The notes under the pieces are model-generated. The model was not told the origin of the DNA. It was given only the letters and a program-made list of their open reading frames with translations, and did not search any database. DNA of 35,436 nt from Maribacter sp. (GTDB lineage: Bacteria; Bacteroidota; Bacteroidia; Flavobacteriales; Flavobacteriaceae). Position 1 is the stretch's first letter; every line of letters begins with the position of its first letter. The translations under genes were made by a program, and so were the position numbers. Shown here piece by piece: positions 25,032 to 32,921 of the stretch. The stretch spans positions 1 through 35,436 of the forward strand of contig JALHST010000110.1 of the NCBI GenBank assembly GCA_022865355.1. Direction: 5' to 3'.

Positions 25032-25283
25032 ATGAAAAAAATAGTTCTAGGTTCAATATTAATGCTTGCCTTAAGTGTATCATTTGTTTCTTGTAGGGAA
25101 ACGGGTGATAAAACCAAAGAGTCCATGGATGATGCCGCTGGTACCATGCACGAAGTTGGGGATGATATGAAAGATATGGGCGAAGACGCCGCCGATAAAG
25201 CGAAAGAAGTAGGCGAAGATGTCAAGGAGGCTGGCAAAGAGGGCATTGAAAATGTAAAAGAAGCCGTAAAGGATAGCATTTAG
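25032..25283 (+). CDS. Small lipoprotein with charged amphipathic helix
   Basis: An 83-residue lipoprotein: signal MKKIVLGSILMLALSVSFVS and Cys21 followed by RETGDK. The mature 60 residues form one long charged helix with a repeating pattern of small or hydrophobic residues between acidic and basic ones (MKDMGEDAADKAKEVGEDV; KEAGKEGIENVKEAV). It has no known catalytic motif. Such proteins resemble small envelope or stress-related lipoproteins of the YtxH/LEA-like type, but I do not assign a function. It is a single-gene unit: divergent from ileS, with its own terminator 20 bases after the stop. Confidence 0.75.
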   Translation: MKKIVLGSILMLALSVSFVSCRETGDKTKESMDDAAGTMHEVGDDMKDMGEDAADKAKEVGEDVKEAGKEGIENVKEAVKDSI

Positions 25284-25303
25284 AAAGCAACGATAGCAAA
25301 GTT

Positions 25304-25338
25304 AAAGGCCCTGACAAAATCGTCGGGGCTTTTTTTTT
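25304..25338 (+). terminator. Rho-independent terminator of the small lipoprotein gene
   Basis: A 12-bp stem AAAGGCCCTGAC/GTCGGGGCTTTT with two G-U pairs and a short loop, followed by a run of T on the plus strand. It lies between convergent genes and may also serve the minus-strand TonB receptor gene only in a weak form. The core (GCCCTGAC) resembles that of the terminator at 12950-12979. Confidence 0.85.
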
Positions 25339-25385
25339 GTAACGACCCCATCAAGGCCCGCGATATTCGATAGCCCGGTCTTTCC

Positions 25386-27797
25386 CTAGAAATGGTAGCC
25401 AATTCCTAAAATAAGGTCAATCCCTGGCGCCACAATCCCCGAGGAGTAGGTGCGATAGCGCTGATCGGTAATGTTTTCTAAACTTAGGGTGGCTTTCCAT
25501 GAATTGGAAAGGGTGTACTGCGAACGCCAATTCAGCGTGTACCATGAAGGTGCATACGGATTCCCATTGTTATCAACGGCATAGATATACTCCTTGCTTC
25601 TTTCGGAAATAGCCAGATTTTCATAGGTTATTTCCCCATTATAGTTCATAAAAAGGTCGGTATGCAATTTTTGGTTCTTCCAAATGATGTGAAAATCGCC
25701 AAAAGTTGGCGCGGCATGTCTGGCAGGGGATTCAGTGCCATCGTCTTCTTCCTCGGTGCCTTTGGTAATGGTTAGGTTGGCTGCCAGTGAAAGATTTTCG
25801 GTTAAAAACACATCCGTTCCAAACTCGAAACCATACACATACGCCTTTGCAGCATTCTGAATGGCCTGCACATTGCTTAACTCGCCCCGATAATCGATCT
25901 GCGACTGCCCATTGTACAAAAAATCACGGCGAACCAAAGCATCCACCAAGTAGGTATAAAAAGTAGTCCCTCTCAAAACAAGTTTATCCTTAAAATTTTT
26001 TTGGACCCCTATTTCCGTATTATAAGCATACTCGGGTTCTAAATTAGGATTGGGAACCACCACCGATCCCGGTTCAGAATCGAAAATTTTTCCGACATCA
26101 TCAATATTTGGAGCCCTAAATCCGGTCGAACCATTCCACGTAATCTGCAGATTCTCTTTGGGAAACCAGCTAAATCCAAAGCTACCGGTTAAGGCACCCG
26201 TACTTAAATCGGCATTGTCAAAAGGAAAAGGATAATAGGTATTATCGAATACGGCATCGATCCATACATGGCTATACCGCAGACCGGATAATATAGTAAA
26301 ATTCGGTTTGGCCTTATATTCTCCGTTAACGTAGCCGGCCATGGTCTGCCAGGTCGAACCATTGGGATATCGGGAGGCCGTACCCGATTTCATCCCCGTC
26401 TCCATGTTTTTGACACTGCCACTTGAATGCACTTTGTTGAAAATATACTCGCCCCCGTAATACAGTCGAAGATCCCCTATTTTTTTATTTTCAAAATCAA
26501 TATTTGCCGAATACGCATCTACTTTCTCCATTGTAGAAAACAATTCGGGGTCCTGAAAAGCCCTATCGTGCCTGCTTTCCTCGAAATGCTGATATGCCGT
26601 TGTTATTTTGAGTCCGTCATAAAATTTTCCATTCCCCATTTTGTCGATTTGAAAATTTTCCATGAACCATTTTTGAGGGCCATAATACCACTGTGCGGAT
26701 CGCAATCCGTCACCGCCACCATTCGGGCGGATAAGCCGGTCATATCTCGAATAATCAGAGGTTTGAGAAAAGTAGGTTCCGAGCTGAAAACCCCAGGTAC
26801 GATTTGGTCTGAAGGCAATCTTTTGTAATAGGTTAACTTGATCATACCCGGTCGGCACTTGTTTTTTTGGATGATTGTTAACGATCAGTCGATCTATGCC
26901 ATTTTCGGTGCGTACGTAGTTCTTTCGCAAATACGATTCGGGTCCATGGGATCCCATCGTCAAATCCCCAAATCGGTTATAGGTCGCATTGGTTAAAAAG
27001 GCCCAATTTCTTTTCCCCAAATTAATATCGAGATGCAAGGTATTTTCAGAGTTGGCCGAAGAATAGCGATAATTTGCATTTCCTGAATAGGCCAGGCTAT
27101 CGGTATGGGAATAAAGGGCCTGTTTGGTATAGAAATTCATTACGCCCCCAATGGCATCGCTCCCGTAAATTACAGAACCGGGGCCAAAAATAATTTCGGT
27201 TTTCTTGACCGTATAGGGGTCAATGGAGATCACATTTTGCAGATTGCCCCCCCTGAAGATCGCATTATTCATGCGCACCCCATCGACCGAAAGTAATAAT
27301 CGGTTCGTAGCAAAGCCCCGGATCATGGGGCTACCACCTCCCAATTGACTTTTCTGTACAAAAACCTTTCCCGTATTTTGAAGTAAATCGGCAGCGGTCT
27401 GCGGATTGCTAAAGGCAATGGTACGGGCATCCACCGTGGCCATTTTATTCGGTATATCCTTTTTTTGCTGCTCCCATTTAGAGACCGACATGATTACTTC
27501 ATCCAGCTCTTCTGGTTTTTGTACTAAAAATACGCGAGGACCATTTCTTATGATCTGTAATTTAAGATTTTTGCGTAGTTCGTAGCTCAAGTGCTTAAAA
27601 GTGATTCGCTCGTTTCGATCGAAAATACTAAGATCACATTTACCATAGTCATCCGACAAGGTCATTTTAGATTTGTCATTGTTAAATACGGCCACATTGG
27701 CGATCGGGTCGTAGGTGTCAACATCCAAAATAGTGATTTCCTGGGCCGAAGTATATACAGAAATCAGTATTGAAACTATATAGATTAATCTTCGCAT
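25386..27797 (-). CDS. TonB-dependent receptor, heme/hemoprotein type
   Basis: An 803-residue outer-membrane receptor. Start chosen at the ATG at 27797 (MRRLIYIVSILISVYTSAQ is a clean signal peptide); an ATG six codons earlier would overlap recO. An N-terminal carboxypeptidase-regulatory-like domain (about 20-95) is followed by a plug with GGGSPMIRGFATNRLLLSVDG and RMNNAIFRGGNLQNV, the pattern I associate with hemoglobin/heme receptors. In the barrel, GFRAPNIDD and VPNPNLEPEY match the FRAP and NPNL boxes of heme receptors. The C-terminus ends in HF. Heme or hemoprotein uptake is therefore likely, but the ligand is inferred. It follows recO with a 1-base gap (27798) and lies downstream of it in one transcript. 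No heme-handling genes are beside it. Confidence 0.9.
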   Translation of the reverse strand: MRRLIYIVSILISVYTSAQEITILDVDTYDPIANVAVFNNDKSKMTLSDDYGKCDLSIFDRNERITFKHLSYELRKNLKLQIIRNGPRVFLVQKPEELDEVIMSVSKWEQQKKDIPNKMATVDARTIAFSNPQTAADLLQNTGKVFVQKSQLGGGSPMIRGFATNRLLLSVDGVRMNNAIFRGGNLQNVISIDPYTVKKTEIIFGPGSVIYGSDAIGGVMNFYTKQALYSHTDSLAYSGNANYRYSSANSENTLHLDINLGKRNWAFLTNATYNRFGDLTMGSHGPESYLRKNYVRTENGIDRLIVNNHPKKQVPTGYDQVNLLQKIAFRPNRTWGFQLGTYFSQTSDYSRYDRLIRPNGGGDGLRSAQWYYGPQKWFMENFQIDKMGNGKFYDGLKITTAYQHFEESRHDRAFQDPELFSTMEKVDAYSANIDFENKKIGDLRLYYGGEYIFNKVHSSGSVKNMETGMKSGTASRYPNGSTWQTMAGYVNGEYKAKPNFTILSGLRYSHVWIDAVFDNTYYPFPFDNADLSTGALTGSFGFSWFPKENLQITWNGSTGFRAPNIDDVGKIFDSEPGSVVVPNPNLEPEYAYNTEIGVQKNFKDKLVLRGTTFYTYLVDALVRRDFLYNGQSQIDYRGELSNVQAIQNAAKAYVYGFEFGTDVFLTENLSLAANLTITKGTEEEDDGTESPARHAAPTFGDFHIIWKNQKLHTDLFMNYNGEITYENLAISERSKEYIYAVDNNGNPYAPSWYTLNWRSQYTLSNSWKATLSLENITDQRYRTYSSGIVAPGIDLILGIGYHF

Positions 27798-27798
27798 A

Positions 27799-28518
27799 CT
27801 AGCTAAAAACTTCATTTAAAATGGCCAGTGACCTCGGTTTTCTGAATCCCTGTAAATGTAATTCAAAGTAGAGAATAATCGATTTGAGCAAGTCTTGCCG
27901 TATCTTTTTTTCAATCTTCACGGTATGTATTGCATCAAATTTTATGCCTAACATTTTCTTAAAATATTCTAAGTTCCTTCCGACCACTATAGGATTTAGG
28001 GAAGGCATGTCGATAAATTCCCCCTCCATTAGATCAAAATAATTTGCCTTTATATTTGACACATCCGGGAAGAATCCTAAATATTTGGTCAAGGACAACA
28101 GAAAAGAGAGATGAAAATTGGAGATTTCCGCATGGGTATCCAACCATTGGATCGAAGCTTGTATAAATCCGAACATTTCGGCATTAGGTTCTTCTTCATG
28201 GATGCTATTGGTGAGCATTTCAGCTAAAAATAAGGTAATGGCATTTTTCGGAATGTCGGTGTATAAGGTCGCACACGGATAGGTCAATCTTGCCTCACGG
28301 ATACTTTCCAATGTGCCCTTGTTCTTATGCATGGCCACAATTTCAAGTTGCGTCAAGGGTTGAAAATATGCTGCTTTGAGTTTCCCTTTTTTTGCGGTTA
28401 AAATACCTTTGAGCAAATAAGACTTTAACCCATCGGTTAGGGTAAAAACGCGTACAATAAGACTCGTGTCCCCATATTTTATGGATGAAAGAACGATGGC
28501 TTCTGTACTTACTAGCAT
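27799..28518 (-). CDS. recO: DNA repair protein RecO
   Basis: A 239-residue RecO that helps load RecA through RecFOR. The N-terminal OB-fold is visible (STEAIVLSSIKYGDTSLIVR; LKSYLLKGILT; YFQPLTQLEIV), followed by the helical domain (LFLAEMLTNSIHEEEPNAE; NFHLSFLLSLTKYLGFFPD). The zinc-finger cysteines of some RecO proteins are absent, as in many Bacteroidota. The end is 1 base from the TonB receptor start, so the two genes may be translated together. A perfect TAnnTTTG box lies 21 bases upstream of the ATG. Confidence 0.95.
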   Translation of the reverse strand: MLVSTEAIVLSSIKYGDTSLIVRVFTLTDGLKSYLLKGILTAKKGKLKAAYFQPLTQLEIVAMHKNKGTLESIREARLTYPCATLYTDIPKNAITLFLAEMLTNSIHEEEPNAEMFGFIQASIQWLDTHAEISNFHLSFLLSLTKYLGFFPDVSNIKANYFDLMEGEFIDMPSLNPIVVGRNLEYFKKMLGIKFDAIHTVKIEKKIRQDLLKSIILYFELHLQGFRKPRSLAILNEVFS

Positions 28519-28538
28519 TTTTTAATATTGGGTGTAGA

Positions 28539-28546
28539 CAAAAATA
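28539..28546 (-). promoter_or_regulatory. Candidate -7 promoter box (TATTTTTG) for recO
   Basis: On the minus strand TATTTTTG matches TAnnTTTG perfectly, 20 bases before the recO ATG, implying a short leader. No clear TTTG at the -33 position. Confidence 0.45.
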
Positions 28547-28705
28547 GCGGTTTGTATACGCTTTGGCAGCTATGCTTGCATTCGGTAGATTTTGCCAAAG
28601 GACACAAAAGTGTTTAATTTTCAGGCACCCGGCGCGACAAAACTTTAGATGAGTGCCCAAGTGCCATGTTACACTTGTGTGCTCAAAAGTCAAAAATATT
28701 AAAAA

Positions 28706-28737
28706 GGTGTGAAGCATTTATAAAAACACTTCACACC
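28706..28737 (-). terminator. Rho-independent terminator downstream of glutamate dehydrogenase gene
   Basis: A 9-bp perfect stem GGTGTGAAG/CTTCACACC around a 14-base loop, followed on the minus strand by TTTTTAATATTTTTG. It lies 21 bases past the stop of gdhA and separates it from recO. Confidence 0.85.
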
Positions 28738-28757
28738 CCTACTTTTTAGTGAGACCT

Positions 28758-30101
28758 TTAAATAACCCCTTGGGCGAGCATCGCGTCGGCAACCTTAACG
28801 AAACCTGCAATATTGGCCCCTTTTACATAATTGCAATAGCCGTCCTTTTCCATGCCATACTCAATACATGAATCGTGTATATCTTTCATAATGCCCTTTA
28901 ATCGATCATCGACTTCCTCACGTGTCCAACTGATGCGCAGTGAATTTTGCGACATTTCAAGCCCGGAAGTGGCCACACCACCGGCATTTGACGCCTTTCC
29001 GGGAGCGAACAATATCCGGGCATTGTGAAATTCATGTATGGCCTCTGGCGTAGAAGGCATGTTCGCCCCTTCCGCTACACAAACACAACCATTCTTTATC
29101 AGCTTCTTGGCATCATTGCCATCCAATTCATTTTGTGTTGCGCACGGTAAGGCGATATCACATTTAATTCCCCAGGGTTTTTTGCCTTTGTGAAACGTAG
29201 CCGAGGGATATTTCTTGACATACTCGGATATTCTGCCTCGTTTATTATTTTTTAAATCCATTACATAGTCCAATTTCTTGGCATCAATGCCGTCCTTGTC
29301 ATAAATAAAGCCTTCCGAGTCAGATAATGTCAGGACCTTGCCTCCTAGCTGAATGGTTTTTTCTGCAGCGAATTGTGCCACATTTCCAGAACCTGAAATA
29401 ACCACATCCTTACCTTTTACATCGTCCTTTCTGGTATTCAACATACTTTGCGCAAAATAAACGGTACCATATCCTGTTGCCTCGGGTCTGATTTTCGAAC
29501 CGCCCCAAGAAAGTCCTTTGCCCGTCAAAACGCCGGTAAACTCGTTTCGTATCTTTTTGTACATCCCGAATAAAAATCCGATTTCCCGGGCACCAACGCC
29601 AATATCCCCAGCGGGTACATCGGTGTTCGGGCCGATATGCCTGCAGAGTTCAGTCATAAACGCGTGACAAAATCTCATGACCTCATCATCTGACTTCCCT
29701 TTGGGATCAAAATCGGAACCCCCTTTTCCACCGCCCATCGGCAAGGTGGTCAAACTATTTTTGAATACCTGTTCAAAGGCCAGAAATTTTAAAATACTTG
29801 CATTGACCGACGGGTGAAATCGCAACCCGCCTTTGTAAGGCCCAATGGCAGAATTCATCTGTATGCGATACCCCCGGTTTACATGTATTTCACCTTTATC
29901 ATCGACCCACGCTACTCGAAATGAAATTAGTCTCTCAGGTTCTACCATGCGCAGCAAGATGTTTTTGCCACTATAAATTTTATGCTTTGCGATATAGGGA
30001 ATGACCGTTTCCGCTACCTCCTGTACCGCTTGAATAAATTCAGGTTCGTGTCCGTTGCGAGCACGCACCTCCTTCATAAAACCTTCGATTTTTGCTTCCA
30101 T
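28758..30101 (-). CDS. gdhA: NADP-dependent glutamate dehydrogenase
   Basis: A 447-residue cytosolic enzyme for reductive amination of 2-oxoglutarate. It shows the family blocks: YRIQMNSAIGPYKGGLRFHP, PMGGGKGGSDFDPKGKSDDE with the catalytic Lys, DVPAGDIGVGAREIGFLFG, the nucleotide-binding VISGSGNVAQFAAEK (GxGNVA type) and EGANMPSTPEA. The length is that of the hexameric NADP-type enzyme, so NADPH use and an ammonium-assimilation role are likely. The gene has its own candidate promoter and terminator and is a single-gene unit, downstream of the cystathionine synthase/lyase gene on the same strand. Confidence 0.97.
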   Translation of the reverse strand: MEAKIEGFMKEVRARNGHEPEFIQAVQEVAETVIPYIAKHKIYSGKNILLRMVEPERLISFRVAWVDDKGEIHVNRGYRIQMNSAIGPYKGGLRFHPSVNASILKFLAFEQVFKNSLTTLPMGGGKGGSDFDPKGKSDDEVMRFCHAFMTELCRHIGPNTDVPAGDIGVGAREIGFLFGMYKKIRNEFTGVLTGKGLSWGGSKIRPEATGYGTVYFAQSMLNTRKDDVKGKDVVISGSGNVAQFAAEKTIQLGGKVLTLSDSEGFIYDKDGIDAKKLDYVMDLKNNKRGRISEYVKKYPSATFHKGKKPWGIKCDIALPCATQNELDGNDAKKLIKNGCVCVAEGANMPSTPEAIHEFHNARILFAPGKASNAGGVATSGLEMSQNSLRISWTREEVDDRLKGIMKDIHDSCIEYGMEKDGYCNYVKGANIAGFVKVADAMLAQGVI

Positions 30102-30147
30102 AAAGAAATTGATGTGAGTTAAAGTTGATAAAAATTAAATATAATAG

Positions 30148-30155
30148 CAAAATTA
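30148..30155 (-). promoter_or_regulatory. Candidate -7 promoter box (TAATTTTG) for gdhA
   Basis: On the minus strand TAATTTTG matches TAnnTTTG perfectly about 46 bases before the gdhA ATG, within TATAATTTTGC shared with the ileS upstream region. The -33 element is not clear. Confidence 0.4.
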
Positions 30156-30205
30156 TAGTATTTCTACAATTTAGTCTTTGTTTTTTTAAATATTTGATAA
30201 CGCGA

Positions 30206-31360
30206 TTATGCGATGGCTTGTTCTAAATCGGCGATCAAATCAGTGACATCCTCGATACCCACGCTTAATCGAATCAAGGCGTCAACGACACCGCTTTTTT
30301 CGCGTTCCTCTTTTGGGATACTTGCGTGGGTCATGCTGGCCGGATGACCCGCCAAACTTTCAACACCCCCTAAGGATTCGGCCAGGGTGAATAATTTTAA
30401 TTTTTCAACTATTTTTATGGCGTCTTCATAGTTACTACCCTTGGTAATAAACGAAATCATCCCGCCAAAACCCTTCATTTGTTGTTTTGCTACCATATGA
30501 TTTGGATGATCGGCAAAACCGGGCCAATATACCTTTTCTATTTTAGGATGTTGCCTCAAATATTCGGCGATCGCTTTGCCATTTTCGCAATGCCTTTGCA
30601 TGCGAACATGAAGCGTCTTTATGCCACGGAGCACCAAAAAACTGTCCATAGGTCCACAAACCGCCCCGCTGGCATTCTGAATAAAATATAAGCGGTCCGC
30701 CAAATCCTTCTCCTTGACGACCAAGGCCCCTACGACGACATCACTATGGCCCCCGAGGTATTTTGTTGCTGAATGCATGACTATATCGGCACCCAAGTCT
30801 AAAGGTTGCTGCAAATAGGGGGTTGCAAAGGTACTATCGACCGCTAAAAGAAGGCCATGCTTTTTCGACAAGGCCGCTATTTTTTTTATATCAATAATAT
30901 TCATCATGGGATTGGTCGGAGTTTCGATCCAAATTAATTTTGTCTTGGGGTTGATATATTTTTCAACAACTCCCGGATCTTGCATCCCAATGAAATGAAA
31001 CGTTATTCCGAATTTCTCGAAAATCTTTTTGAATAATCGATAACTACCTCCGTACAGGTCGTTGGTCGAAATCACCTCATCCCCTGGGGACAATAATTTG
31101 ATGACCGCATCCATAGCCGCGAGACCGCTGGCAAAAGCTAAGCCATACGTGCCATTTTCAATGCTAGCCAATGAATTTTCCAAGGCCGTCCGCGTGGGAT
31201 TGGCACTCCGCGAATATTCATATCCCTGATGGCCGCCAGGTGTAGTCTGGGCATAGGTCGAGGTCTGATAAATCGGTGGCATTACCGCTCCGTAGGCCTT
31301 ATCGGGATGCTGGCCCCCATGAATCGTCTTACTGTTGAATTTTAGATGCTTCTCGCTCAT
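30206..31360 (-). CDS. metB: Cystathionine gamma-synthase or gamma-lyase (PLP enzyme)
   Basis: A 384-residue Cys/Met metabolism PLP enzyme. It has YGAVMPPIYQTSTYAQ and YEYSRSANPTRTALENSLA (phosphate-binding Tyr/Arg), FASGLAAMDAV, LYGGSYRLF, and the PLP-lysine segment SATKYLGGHSDVVVGALV, with ESLGGVESLAGHPASMTH near the C-terminus. These place it in the cystathionine gamma-synthase/gamma-lyase subgroup; the synthase is the commoner call in such flavobacteria, but sequence reading alone does not separate the two. It makes cystathionine for methionine, or breaks it for cysteine. A matched -33/-7 promoter pair lies directly upstream, overlapping a divergent promoter for the DUF3298 lipoprotein gene. 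Confidence 0.9.
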   Translation of the reverse strand: MSEKHLKFNSKTIHGGQHPDKAYGAVMPPIYQTSTYAQTTPGGHQGYEYSRSANPTRTALENSLASIENGTYGLAFASGLAAMDAVIKLLSPGDEVISTNDLYGGSYRLFKKIFEKFGITFHFIGMQDPGVVEKYINPKTKLIWIETPTNPMMNIIDIKKIAALSKKHGLLLAVDSTFATPYLQQPLDLGADIVMHSATKYLGGHSDVVVGALVVKEKDLADRLYFIQNASGAVCGPMDSFLVLRGIKTLHVRMQRHCENGKAIAEYLRQHPKIEKVYWPGFADHPNHMVAKQQMKGFGGMISFITKGSNYEDAIKIVEKLKLFTLAESLGGVESLAGHPASMTHASIPKEEREKSGVVDALIRLSVGIEDVTDLIADLEQAIA

Positions 31361-31378
31361 TATTTATAATTATTGACG

Positions 31379-31410
31379 CAAATGTATCGTTATCTTTTGG
31401 AGAATACAAT
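31379..31410 (-). promoter_or_regulatory. Bacteroidota-type promoter of the cystathionine synthase/lyase gene
   Basis: On the minus strand the -33-like ATTG (31407-31410) is followed after 20 bases by TACATTTG (31379-31386), a perfect TAnnTTTG, about 18 bases before the ATG at 31360. It overlaps the divergent promoter on the plus strand. Confidence 0.6.
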
Positions 31411-31425
31411 GGAGTCGTACTTTTG
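31396..31425 (+). promoter_or_regulatory. Bacteroidota-type promoter of the DUF3298 lipoprotein gene
   Basis: On the plus strand TTTG (31396-31399) is followed after 18 bases by TACTTTTG (31418-31425), a perfect TAnnTTTG, about 24 bases before the ATG at 31450. Its -33 element lies within the spacer of the opposing promoter. Confidence 0.6.
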
Positions 31426-31449
31426 TGTGAATCAATTAATAAAGCCCCT

Positions 31450-32193
31450 ATGAAAAGAACCAGCATCCTAACTTTTTGCTTTTTGGTACTTCTTGCCTGC
31501 AAGAAAAAAGAAGCACTTACCTTTAAAACCGTCAGCTATACCAGTGAAAGCTGTGAAGGGTGTCCTAGTGTCGCCATTAACATCCCCCTGGCGATGCAGA
31601 AAACAAAACTGGGTAATGCTATCAACAATTCGGTCCGGGAAGAAGTCATATTTCTGCTTTCCTATGATGATACGTTAGAAGTTTCGACCGTCGAGGATGC
31701 CATGAAATCGTTTACCAATGGCTATGAGGAATTGAAGGAACTTTATCCGGACGAAACTCCGGGATGGGAAGCGAAAATCGATGCAAGCGTATCCTATGAA
31801 GACCAGGATGTTATTACCATTCAATTGGAATCCTTTCTTTTTACAGGGGGAGCCCATGGATATGGCGCCAAGCATTTCCTGAATTTTGATGCCAAAAAAG
31901 GTATGGAACTCGAAAATTGGCAACTATTTAAGGATAGCCGGGAATTTGAAAAATTTGCGGAATCGAAATTTCGGTCCCAGGAAAAGGTACCAAACGATGC
32001 ACCGATCAATAGTACGGGATTTATGTTCGAAGGGGATGCCTTCTATCTTCCCGAAAATATCGGTTTTACGCAATCAGGATTGCAGTTATTATACAATCAG
32101 TATGAAGTTGCCTCCTATGCCGATGGGCCCATAGAAATTACACTCCCGTTTCAGGAAGTTCAAAAGTACCTCACCCAAAAAAAGAAATCCTAA
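31450..32193 (+). CDS. DUF3298 (RsiV-type) lipoprotein
   Basis: A 247-residue lipoprotein with signal MKRTSILTFCFLVLLAC (Cys17). The frame is open upstream to a TTG, but this ATG gives a proper lipoprotein signal and fits the promoter distance. The mature protein has a DUF4163-like first part (SYTSESCEGCPSVAINIPL) and a DUF3298 part with FTGGAHGYGAKHFLNFDAKK and NIGFTQSGLQLLYNQYEVA. Such proteins are extracytoplasmic and include lysozyme-binding RsiV-like and PdaC-like forms; no partner sigma factor or deacetylase domain is present here, so the role is unknown. It is a single-gene unit, divergent from the cystathionine synthase/lyase gene. Confidence 0.85.
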   Translation: MKRTSILTFCFLVLLACKKKEALTFKTVSYTSESCEGCPSVAINIPLAMQKTKLGNAINNSVREEVIFLLSYDDTLEVSTVEDAMKSFTNGYEELKELYPDETPGWEAKIDASVSYEDQDVITIQLESFLFTGGAHGYGAKHFLNFDAKKGMELENWQLFKDSREFEKFAESKFRSQEKVPNDAPINSTGFMFEGDAFYLPENIGFTQSGLQLLYNQYEVASYADGPIEITLPFQEVQKYLTQKKKS

Positions 32194-32567
32194 ACATTTT
32201 TATTTTGACAGGGGCTTATTTGGAGCCCATAAAGAAGCTAAGATCAAATACGCATGATTGCCATTGAATACCATGGTAGCTGCTACATTTTCATTAGTAA
32301 CGTTCACGACGCGCATAGCATTAAAATTTATCAAAATTCAATTGCCATGATTGCCCTTTAACCCTTTTAATTTAAAACCCTAAGATTTTTGAACGTCCTG
32401 AATTCTACCCTACTATTTTTTATCAGGTAAAGCCCGAAAACCACATTTTCGATTTTATGAATACGCCCCAAACTTTTAAAAGGATTTAAGTTTCTTTGCA
32501 ATGACTATTTTTGGGAACCTAACAAATCGGCTGCCTGAATGTAGCGGAAGATAAAATAATTAACACT
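32194..32567. other. Non-coding spacer before the ArsC-like gene
   Basis: About 370 bases with no credible gene. A small hairpin GGGCT/AGCCC (32212-32228) lacks a T-run. A 9-base string ATGATTGCC occurs twice (near 32252 and 32347) and a 36-codon frame starts at the first, without support. A near-match -7 box (TTTCTTTG) lies about 60 bases before the ArsC-like gene. Confidence 0.4.
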
Positions 32568-32921
32568 GTGAAAAAAATATACTACCTAAGCACTTGTTCT
32601 ACTTGCCAAAGAATTTTGAAAGAACTACAACCTTTAAACGGAGTAGAATTGCAGGATATAAAGACAGATGCCACTACCCCCTCCCAGTTAACTCAAATGA
32701 AAGAGCTTGCCGGAAGCTATGAGGCGCTTTTTAGCAGAAGGGCCCTACTCTACAAAGAACGCGGCTTAAATGCAAAAATTTTAACCGAATCCGAATACAA
32801 AGAACTGTTATTGGACCATTATACCTTTCTGAAACGGCCAGTTATCTTGATAAACGGGCACATCTTTATCGGAAATACCCGAAAAGTCGTCGACGCGGCA
32901 CAAAAAGCCTTACATCCTTGA
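32568..32921 (+). CDS. ArsC/Spx-family thioredoxin-fold protein
   Basis: A 117-residue protein of the arsenate reductase-like (ArsC/Spx) family. It starts at GTG (MKKIYYLSTCS) and carries a CxxC at the fold's active site (STCSTCQRI, Cys10 and Cys13), the basic FSRRALLYKERGL segment, and the C-terminal LKRPVILING with the conserved Arg before cis-Pro, followed by GNTRKVVDA. An arsenate reductase function is possible, but many such proteins are redox regulators or of unknown function, and no other arsenic genes are near. It overlaps the EamA transporter gene by 4 bases (TTGA), so the two are translationally coupled. Confidence 0.85.
   Translation: MKKIYYLSTCSTCQRILKELQPLNGVELQDIKTDATTPSQLTQMKELAGSYEALFSRRALLYKERGLNAKILTESEYKELLLDHYTFLKRPVILINGHIFIGNTRKVVDAAQKALHP

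Noticed and set aside
32252-32362. 36-codon plus-strand frame MIAIEYHGSCYIF in the spacer before the ArsC-like gene
   Set aside because: No ribosome site, promoter, family match or hydrophobic pattern supports translation.
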